Shown here piece by piece: positions 6,995-11,857 of a stretch of 11,857 nt of DNA (position 1 is the first letter of the stretch; each line of letters starts with the position of its first letter). A program made the translations under genes and the position numbers. The stretch lies in the NCBI GenBank assembly GCA_900548955.1, contig URMQ01000039.1, forward strand, positions 1-11,857, given 5' to 3'. Source of the DNA: an uncultured Eggerthella sp. GTDB lineage: Bacteria > Actinomycetota > Coriobacteriia > Coriobacteriales > Eggerthellaceae. The notes beneath the pieces were generated by a model. The model ran no database searches. It worked only from the letters and a program-made list of their open reading frames with translations, and had not been told where the DNA came from.

Positions 6995-7860
6995 TAGAAC
7001 TCCCTCCCCGTTAAATCCAAGAATACTTCTTCCAAATTCGGTTCATCCGAATGGATGGATAAACATTCGCCCGATTCCATCAATTCGCTTATTATCGCAG
7101 CACCTGCCGCATCTTTAGTAGTAGAAACAACCCCACGCGTTTTAGTGTGAATAGTTACCTTATTTCGTGCGTGAGCTAACTTTAGCTTATCGGGCGTATC
7201 ACATGCCGCTATATGACCTTCGTTTAGGATAGCCACTCGATCACATATGCCATCCGCTTCCGACATATCGTGCGTGGTAAGAAATACGGTAGTACCAGCC
7301 TCTTTCAATTCGCCAAGCATGCGGTGAACCTCTGCACGAGCTGCTGGATCAAGCCCGCTGGTTGGCTCATCTAAAAACAGCAACTCAGGTGAATGAATGA
7401 GAGCAGCCAAAAGCGCTGCTCGCTGTCGCATACCCTTCGAACAGTTTTTGATCAACGTTTTGCGATCGTTATTTAACGCCATTCGATCAAGCAAGGCAGG
7501 AATACCTTTCCCTGATACACCGCGAACCTTCGCGTAAAACTTCAAGTTATCCTCAATAGAAAGTCGCTCGTACAGGGCACTCGTGTCTGACAGAATTCCA
7601 ATACGCTCATAATCGGCATCGCTAGCATTTTCTATCGGACGATGAAAAAGCTGTATTCGCCCACCGTCTTTTTTAAGCTGGCGCGTTAAAAGCTTAATTG
7701 TGGTGGTTTTGCCCGCACCCGATGGTCCTAAAAATCCAAATGCTTCACCGCGCTGCACTGAAAAAGAAAGATTACTTAGTACTTGTTTATGCACCGCGCG
7801 AGGCCCTGAACCTATTTTGAAGGAAAGGTTTACCCCTTCCATAGCCATTACCGCACTCAT
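6994..7860 (-). CDS. ABC transporter ATPase (bacitracin/peptide-export type)
   Basis: This is an ABC nucleotide-binding protein of about 288 residues. From the chosen start it has Walker A GPSGAGKTT (~45-53), signature CSKGMRQRA (~140-148), Walker B LLFLDEP (160-166), D-loop SGLDP and H-loop TTHD (H197). The signature is a variant of LSGGQ. At the Q-loop site the sequence reads GILSDTSALYERL with no glutamine, a pattern I associate with small ABC-2 exporters for peptides and lantibiotic-like compounds. After the core, a ~75-residue tail ends EEVFLDLTGREF, typical of the family. I chose ATG 7860 because AGAGGTGG lies 4 nt before it; an upstream in-frame ATG at 7875 has no SD and would add five residues. 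It shares its stop with the start of the permease and follows the 44-codon peptide gene by 31 nt. Confidence 0.88.
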   Translation of the reverse strand: MSAVMAMEGVNLSFKIGSGPRAVHKQVLSNLSFSVQRGEAFGFLGPSGAGKTTTIKLLTRQLKKDGGRIQLFHRPIENASDADYERIGILSDTSALYERLSIEDNLKFYAKVRGVSGKGIPALLDRMALNNDRKTLIKNCSKGMRQRAALLAALIHSPELLFLDEPTSGLDPAARAEVHRMLGELKEAGTTVFLTTHDMSEADGICDRVAILNEGHIAACDTPDKLKLAHARNKVTIHTKTRGVVSTTKDAAGAAIISELMESGECLSIHSDEPNLEEVFLDLTGREF

Positions 7861-7891
7861 TTTGCCACCTCTCATTTAACTCAACGAGCCC

Positions 7892-8026
7892 CTAGCTCTT
7901 AGTCCCAGATTTACGATCCTCTGAACGGTTTTCATCTTTTTTGCTGACAAGATAATCAACAATGGACACCGCGATATCGGCAATACCGCTGTCTTTAAGA
8001 ATGCTCATCAAAAATTGCGAACCCAT
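7892..8026 (-). CDS. 44-residue amphipathic peptide, first gene of the ABC operon
   Basis: This is a 44-codon gene starting MGSQFLMSILKDSG with a near-ideal AGAAGGAG 6 nt before its ATG. Residues 5-28 can form one amphipathic helix: hydrophobic residues F5, L6, I9, L10, I15, I18, A19, I22, V23, L26 and V27 fall on one face, and D12, D17, S21, D24 and S28 on the other. A polar, charged tail follows (KKDENRSEDRKS...). There is no double-glycine leader, cysteine pattern or signal peptidase site. It lies just upstream of the ATPase on the same strand, facing the divergent regulator, so it should be the first cistron. By position and shape it is a candidate substrate of the transporter (a leaderless, modulin-like or bacteriocin-like peptide) or a small transporter partner. 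I recognise no family. The strong SD and operon place support it being real; the function is inference. Confidence 0.6.
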   Translation of the reverse strand: MGSQFLMSILKDSGIADIAVSIVDYLVSKKDENRSEDRKSGTKS

Positions 8027-8308
8027 GAGGTACTCCTTCTGTCTAAAATGCGGCACTCTGATTGAGCCACATAACTAATAACCGTGTTTTGTTTTCACAT
8101 CGCTTGCGACACCGACAGTTTTTCAGATAAGCCTGATCAAATACATAGTTTTGGTATGACAAGAGCACGTCATCCTACGAAAGGAGCACTGAAGAGCACG
8201 ACAGGAGCATCGAGATCACTCGTGTACGCTTATTACACTTGGGTCCTGTGATACCATTTCGCTTGACACAAATTTCGGTCAGAAAAATACGAATGCAAGG
8301 ACAACCGA
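8027..8308. promoter_or_regulatory. Divergent control region of the ABC/LytTR locus
   Basis: This 282-bp stretch separates the two divergent arms and holds no gene. A candidate extended -10 for the regulator is TG-A-TACCAT at 8249-8257, without a good -35. Toward the peptide operon, a -35-like TTGTCA reads on the minus strand at 8162-8157, touching the repeat array, but no good -10 follows it. Weak core promoters next to an activator array fit activator-dependent transcription. The regulator has AAGGA 7 nt before ATG 8309. Confidence 0.45.
8163..8210. promoter_or_regulatory. Four helically phased GAGCAY direct repeats (candidate LytTR operator)
   Basis: GAGCAC at 8163, 8184 and 8194 and GAGCAT at 8205 are all preceded by AA or AG. 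The steps of 21, 10 and 11 bp are whole helical turns, so all four face one side of the DNA. LytTR regulators such as AgrA bind pairs of direct repeats about 21 bp apart, and the adjacent gene encodes a LytTR protein. Binding is inferred. Confidence 0.6.
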
Positions 8309-9313
8309 ATGACAGCAAATTCGCCCGACTACAATTCCATCGAAGCGCTTATCGAAGGCGAATCTGGTAAAAGCATCCATATAGAATGCGGTCGAGAAAC
8401 CAGTCGAAGTGCGCTTGAAGCGGTACGCACTTTCTACGAGACAAAACGCTGTGCCTTTTACTTAGAATCCGACAAAGGCTTTGACCGCGATACGGTTCGT
8501 TCTTACTTAAAATTTTTTGCTCGTTTGGCAGGCGGCAACATAACCGCCAACGAATCTCTGAATCATTTCGGGCTGGAAGAAAAAAGAAACACCTCGGTTT
8601 CAAAACTAACTCCCGAAGAACGCGCTTTAATGAATTTTGCACGCATGGCCCTATTTGAACCCGAAGTTGTATTTTGCGAACGGCCTTTACTGGAATTAGG
8701 ACCCGATACGCGATCGCTTTTTCTCACCTGGATTGCAAGTGAAGCAGAAAAGGGCACTATCTTTATTACGGTAGGCGAACCTCTTCGCGAAGCGTTGCTT
8801 ATGCCAGGCGACGCGTGGTGGGAAGAAGAAGGCCGCTTCTTCCCCGCACAAACAGTACAGGATGAAGCAGCTACTCAGGATGCAGTTACTTCAAGCAAAA
8901 AAGACGAATCAAACGCCACCAGCAACTCCGACCAAGAAACTGAAGACGAAGTTGTTTTTGCGGGTGACGAAGTTCGCGTTTGTAAGGTTCAGGCTAAATC
9001 GGGAACATCAACTCTCTTGTTTGATCCACGAGAAATTGACTTTATCGAAAGCGTAAACCGCCAAAACTATGTATCAGTTCGTGGAGAGCTCTATCAAACC
9101 CCGTCCACCTTAGACGAACTTGAACGAGAGCTTACTCGTTTTGGTTTCTTTAGATGTCACCGTTCCTACATTGTTAACGTACAACGCATTGCGAAAGTTG
9201 AACGTTTTACCCGTAACTCGTTCAATCTTACGCTTTCCGATGTTGCGCACACCTCAATTCCACTAGCAAAAGGTCGCGCCGAAGAAATGCGTGCAACACT
9301 AGGGATGAAGTAG
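8309..9313 (+). CDS. Degenerate ABC-ATPase domain fused to LytTR DNA-binding domain; transcriptional regulator
   Basis: This is a 334-residue two-part protein. Residues ~215-331 are a LytTR DNA-binding domain, seen from FDPREIDFIESVNRQNYVSV and FFRCHRSYIVNVQRIAKVERF. Residues ~20-175 look like the helical and second half of an ABC ATPase: SKLTPEERALMNFARMAL (98-115) aligns with the signature helix, PEVVFCERPLLELGPDTR (118-135) with Walker B and the D-loop, and GTIFITVGEP (149-158) with the strand before the H-loop. Walker A is missing, the Walker B aspartate position reads cysteine (CERP for DEP) and the switch histidine is glycine, so ATP hydrolysis is unlikely. A polar, acidic linker (~180-215) joins the domains. 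No receiver domain is present. I infer that it senses the neighbouring ABC transporter, perhaps by pairing with its ATPase, and controls both arms through the adjacent repeats. It stands 1 nt before the second permease gene. Confidence 0.82.
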   Translation: MTANSPDYNSIEALIEGESGKSIHIECGRETSRSALEAVRTFYETKRCAFYLESDKGFDRDTVRSYLKFFARLAGGNITANESLNHFGLEEKRNTSVSKLTPEERALMNFARMALFEPEVVFCERPLLELGPDTRSLFLTWIASEAEKGTIFITVGEPLREALLMPGDAWWEEEGRFFPAQTVQDEAATQDAVTSSKKDESNATSNSDQETEDEVVFAGDEVRVCKVQAKSGTSTLLFDPREIDFIESVNRQNYVSVRGELYQTPSTLDELERELTRFGFFRCHRSYIVNVQRIAKVERFTRNSFNLTLSDVAHTSIPLAKGRAEEMRATLGMK

Positions 9314-9314
9314 C

Positions 9315-10064
9315 ATGAAGATTCGTACCGTGTTCGCTATAGCTTTTCACGAAATTCGTACGCTTGCCGCTAACCCTTCTATGGCCGCTACTGCACTTGT
9401 GCTTATTTTCTTTGCGCTGCTTTTTACCGACCTCTTCCATTTCTTTGAATGGTTTTCTGCACCCTTTTTATGCCAGTTGGCTGTTTGCAGCATCGGCGGT
9501 ATTGGAACCGTTTGTGTTTTAGCAGAAGAACGTGAACGTGGAGCAGAGCAAACCATGTTGCTGGCAGGAGCATCACACGCAAGCATCACTTTCGGTAAAA
9601 CGCTTGCCTGTATTGCTCTTAGTGAATTTGTTGCCCTCGTTTGCGCATTCGGCGTGTTGCGCGACATTGCGCTTGCGTGCGAAATCGCCCTATTTCTTCT
9701 GTTTACGATCTTGCCTGTTGCCTTTGTATCAGTAGCACTGGGCATGCGTCTAAACGATCAACAGCGCGCCTCTTCTTGGGGAGCCCCTATTCTCTTTATT
9801 GGCGTTATTACAGCGGCCTTGAAAACTGTATTAGCTATTTCGCCCTGGGCATTACCCACTGGCGCTGCGCCCGAGCTAATTGATCGCTTCGTATTTGGCA
9901 ATATGGCACCTACTGTATCGCCCACGATTACGTGCGTGGTAGGGATTGTGTATTGCCTGTTAGCCTTAGGAGTGCTCATTCAAAGTGTACGAAAATCGGA
10001 TTCTAACGGAAGCACCCTGTCCAACAAACAACTGAATCCGTCATCGAAATCTACATCTTCATGA
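9315..10064 (+). CDS. ABC-2 type permease (second permease of the locus)
   Basis: This is a 249-residue membrane protein with about six hydrophobic segments (near residues 22-42, 50-69, 94-114, 118-140, 150-172 and 207-227). A cytoplasmic EERERGAEQTMLL at 71-83 matches the coupling-helix motif of the permease at 6224. The entry helix ARHE-like FHEIRTLAANPSMAA also parallels KDFIDMFKNPSML of that protein. It starts one base after the regulator stop with only a weak SD, so it is probably translated by coupling. It has no dedicated ATPase beside it, and the only intact ATPase nearby is the divergent one, which suggests the two permeases share it. The last ~28 residues are a polar S/N/K-rich tail encoded opposite the 3' end of the phosphoesterase gene. 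CcmB-like function was considered but lacks cytochrome c maturation neighbours. Confidence 0.8.
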   Translation: MKIRTVFAIAFHEIRTLAANPSMAATALVLIFFALLFTDLFHFFEWFSAPFLCQLAVCSIGGIGTVCVLAEERERGAEQTMLLAGASHASITFGKTLACIALSEFVALVCAFGVLRDIALACEIALFLLFTILPVAFVSVALGMRLNDQQRASSWGAPILFIGVITAALKTVLAISPWALPTGAAPELIDRFVFGNMAPTVSPTITCVVGIVYCLLALGVLIQSVRKSDSNGSTLSNKQLNPSSKSTSS

Positions 10065-10678
10065 TAGTGGCCAAAATACCAGCGTTTAAATTTAACTGTT
10101 TCACGGACGTATTCGAAGTATTCGGTTAGCCGATCTATTTTATAAGTAGGGTTTAGTCTGCCCTGAATTAAGCTTGGCGCACAGTGACTAATAATGTAAT
10201 CAACTTGATTGTTGCATTGCGTAAGTACGTCGTTTGCCTGCCGTAATTCTTCATCACTAGGTAATTCTTCTGGCCACCACGAAAGACCTGGTAAGCGCCA
10301 TTCCTTATCATGAGAAGCTGCGCCGCCAAAGGTAAAAAACGTAGCGCCTTCAAGCGAAAACACATACCCACGCATGAGATGAATGATCTTTTCAGAAATG
10401 CGATGGATGCGACCACCATGCCATTCTTCGACAGGATAAGTATTCAACAGTTCAAAATTCTCGTGATTGCCATCTACAAACAACGTAGTCCATGGTTTTT
10501 CATCAAGCCATTTCCGCCAATAGCGCTCTTCAGGTTTGTTGTCCCATACCAAACCGAAATCGCCGCAGACAATGACGTAGTCATCTTTTTTGATGCGCAG
10601 TCCTGCGCTTCGTAACTCTTTCGAAGATAATTTATGGATATCAAAGCCACCATGTATGTCGCCTGTTACATAAATCAT
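9980..10678 (-). CDS. Calcineurin-like metallophosphoesterase
   Basis: This is a 232-residue metal-dependent phosphoesterase with the full set of family motifs in order: GDIHG (6-10), GDFG (39-42), GNHE (70-73), SHCAP (164-168) and GHYHED (203-208). These supply the Asp, His and Asn ligands of a two-metal site. Such proteins hydrolyse phosphomonoesters or phosphodiesters, and many small members have no known substrate. No signal peptide or membrane segment is seen, so it is cytoplasmic. It is convergent with the second ABC permease and the coding regions overlap by 85 bp. The start codon is preceded by only a distant GGAG (about 11 nt). It is divergent from the Nudix gene, with 120 bp between them. 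No functional link with the ABC locus is evident. Confidence 0.85.
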   Translation of the reverse strand: MIYVTGDIHGGFDIHKLSSKELRSAGLRIKKDDYVIVCGDFGLVWDNKPEERYWRKWLDEKPWTTLFVDGNHENFELLNTYPVEEWHGGRIHRISEKIIHLMRGYVFSLEGATFFTFGGAASHDKEWRLPGLSWWPEELPSDEELRQANDVLTQCNNQVDYIISHCAPSLIQGRLNPTYKIDRLTEYFEYVRETVKFKRWYFGHYHEDVDFDDGFSCLLDRVLPLESDFRTL

Positions 10679-10798
10679 TTCTCTTCGAGCTCCATCATTG
10701 CAATCCTAAATCCTACTGGTAACATTTTTTAGTCTTCATATTGCTACTTTACCTAGCTTTTGTTCATGTTTGTTGCCTAAAAAAAGAAATGGACTCTC

Positions 10799-11380
10799 AT
10801 GACTTTACGCGACGAAATACTTTCTTTTGAAGCTTTCAACGAGCAGGAAGAAAAGGACAAACAAATACTACTGGGCGCTTTAGAAAACGACACCGATTGT
10901 TTCAATCGCAGCGTCCAAGCTCATTTCACTTGTTCGGCATGGGTGGTTGATAAAGAGCGAGAAAACACCGTTATGGTATTCCATAACATTTATAAGTCAT
11001 GGAGTTGGATTGGCGGACATGCCGATGGCTGTGAAGACTTACAAGCAGTTGCACTTCGCGAACTGCAAGAAGAAACAGGCATTGCACACGCTCGCCTAGT
11101 TCCATGGAAAAAAGCTCCCGCAAGTCCCATCTTTTCACTCGAAGTGCTTACGGTCGATGGGCACGAAAAACACGGACAATACGTAAGTTCGCATTTACAT
11201 CTCAATGTTACCTACTTAGTTGAAGCCGACAAACTAGATCCTCTTCGCAAGAAACCCGACGAAAATAGCAGTGTAAAGTGGGTGCCCTTAAAGGATGTAA
11301 TTTCTCTTTCGGATGAGCCCTGGATCAGAGAGCGCATCTACGCAAAATTACTGACGAAGTTAGCAATGCTGCGCCAGTAA
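10799..11380 (+). CDS. Nudix hydrolase
   Basis: This is a 193-residue protein with a perfect Nudix box (G-x5-E-x7-RE-L-x-EE-x-G-I) at residues 73-95, from GHADGCE to REL-Q-EETGI. It supplies the acidic residues that bind the divalent metal and cleave a nucleoside diphosphate linked to another moiety. The preceding WSWIGGHAD strand and a PLKDV...EPW C-terminal region are typical of stand-alone Nudix proteins of about 180-200 residues that follow an N-terminal extension. The exact substrate cannot be inferred. The ATG at 10799 has only a weak purine-rich ribosome site (GAAATGGA), and no clear promoter is visible in the 120-bp gap upstream. Codon use matches its neighbours. Confidence 0.87.
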   Translation: MTLRDEILSFEAFNEQEEKDKQILLGALENDTDCFNRSVQAHFTCSAWVVDKERENTVMVFHNIYKSWSWIGGHADGCEDLQAVALRELQEETGIAHARLVPWKKAPASPIFSLEVLTVDGHEKHGQYVSSHLHLNVTYLVEADKLDPLRKKPDENSSVKWVPLKDVISLSDEPWIRERIYAKLLTKLAMLRQ

Positions 11381-11384
11381 ATAG

Positions 11385-11555
11385 CATGTCACGGTAAAAG
11401 CTTCTCTTGCCAATCAAAGCAAAGTCCTTAGTGAAGCTAATCTAAAAGTAAGTGCTCTCGAGCTCGAAAACCGCCTCAGGCGCCTTACAAATAAAGAACG
11501 CGATGAACTGACCACGGCAATGGAAAGCATCATCGCGCTCTTAGAGAAAATTTAG
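11385..11555 (+). pseudogene. Start-less coiled-coil-like coding remnant
   Basis: An open frame of 56 codons reads ...LELENRLRRLTNKERDELTTAM...IIALLEKI and stops at 11553-11555. The pattern of leucines and charges predicts an amphipathic helix or coiled coil, like the last helix of many MarR-type regulators. It has no usable start codon until a late ATG: TAG lies at 11382, and the ATG at 11386 is in another frame and meets TAA after three codons. One inserted base between them would join ATG to the frame. It may be a frameshifted small gene or a gene tail left by a deletion. Family assignment is weak. Confidence 0.35.
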
Positions 11556-11564
11556 TTTATTCCT

Positions 11565-11603
11565 GCTTATAGGGCGCTATGGACACACTTTTGCCCTATA
11601 AGC
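11565..11603. terminator. Strong 11-bp hairpin between convergent genes
   Basis: GCTTATAGGGC (11565-11575) and GCCCTATAAGC (11593-11603) are perfect inverted repeats with a 17-nt loop. The plus strand continues with CTCTTTCT, a modest U-rich tail; the minus strand has no T-run. It sits just before the stop of the CBS-domain gene and after the coding remnant, so it probably ends plus-strand transcripts and may work both ways. Confidence 0.55.
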
Positions 11604-11609
11604 CTCTTT

Positions 11610-11857
11610 CTAGTCTTGCTTATCCTCTTCCAGCACTTCAGCAATAAGACGAAGTAAGCTGCTGCGATGGACAACGCCCACCAATTTGCCTTCGTCTAGC
11701 ACTGGCAGCAACTTCAAGCGCTTTTCAGCCAACAGCCTACAGGCTTCACCAAGATTGGTGTCGGGAGAAACGCCAATGACCTTTTTCGTAGCAACATCGG
11801 CATAATTTTGGTGATTCTGGTAGTAGGATGCGGTTGAATACTTCTTTATTTTGGTTT
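11610..11857 (-). CDS. CBS-domain protein, C-terminal part (runs off the right edge)
   Basis: The minus-strand frame is open from the right edge of the window to a TAG at 11612-11610, giving the last 81 residues of a protein. Residues from VIGVSPDTNLGEACRLLAEK through LKLLPVLDEGKLVGVVHRSSLLRLI form one CBS motif: a strand, a helix, then the LPVLDxxGxLVGVV strand pair typical of CBS domains. CBS pairs bind adenosine nucleotides and regulate enzymes, channels and transporters. Only one motif is visible, and the partner should lie beyond the window. The protein ends in a charged EVLEEDKQD tail. Which family it belongs to (stand-alone CBS pair, HPP-type or enzyme-linked) cannot be told. Confidence 0.75.
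   Translation of the reverse strand, partial: TKIKKYSTASYYQNHQNYADVATKKVIGVSPDTNLGEACRLLAEKRLKLLPVLDEGKLVGVVHRSSLLRLIAEVLEEDKQD

Noticed and set aside
8263..8293. Perfect TTGACA as -35 of the LytTR regulator gene
   Set aside because: A -10 at the right spacing would place the transcript start at or after the SD at 8297-8301, and the hexamer there matches poorly.
9980..11380. Phosphoesterase plus Nudix hydrolase as a nucleotide-based defence pair
   Set aside because: They are divergent with separate promoters, both are common housekeeping-like families, and no sensor or effector gene is next to them.

Overview
The window is about 11.9 kb of ordinary bacterial chromosome of moderate-to-low GC. 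Genes are densely packed on both strands, mostly with Shine-Dalgarno sites. The gene types (a PEP/pyruvate-binding domain protein of the kind seen in anaerobes, an MGDG-synthase-like lipid glycosyltransferase, a GlcD-type FAD oxidase, a LytTR regulator) suggest an anaerobic Gram-positive. A member of the Coriobacteriia is my guess; it is an impression from protein style, not a proven assignment. No rRNA, tRNA, insertion sequence or CRISPR array was seen.

Layout. 1-3.5 kb: a large ATP-grasp (PPDK N-domain) protein on + with an abnormal 5' end, convergent with a diacylglycerol glycosyltransferase-like gene on -. 3.8-5.2 kb: a GlcD-like FAD-linked 2-hydroxyacid dehydrogenase on -, with a good intrinsic terminator after it. 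5.2-5.9 kb: a long non-coding stretch with a 43-codon ORF, a strong hairpin and three 16-bp near-palindromes exactly 39 bp apart. These near-palindromes precede a HipB/y4mF-type antitoxin-like regulator that has no intact HipA partner.

6.1-10.1 kb is the most interesting part. One arm (-) encodes a previously unlisted 44-residue amphipathic peptide, an ABC ATPase and an ABC-2 permease, ending in an intrinsic terminator. The divergent arm (+) encodes a regulator made of a degenerate, Walker-A-less ABC-ATPase-like domain fused to a LytTR DNA-binding domain, followed with a 1-nt gap by a second ABC-2 permease. Between the arms are four GAGCAY direct repeats on one face of the helix (21, 10 and 11 bp steps), a good candidate for the regulator's binding site. 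I infer a self-regulated peptide or lipid export/immunity system in which a pseudo-ATPase regulator may sense the state of the transporter.

10.0-11.9 kb: a calcineurin-like phosphoesterase (-) overlapping the second permease tail-to-tail by 85 bp, a divergent Nudix hydrolase (+), a start-less coiled-coil-like coding remnant, a strong hairpin, and the C-terminal CBS domain of a gene that runs off the right edge (-).
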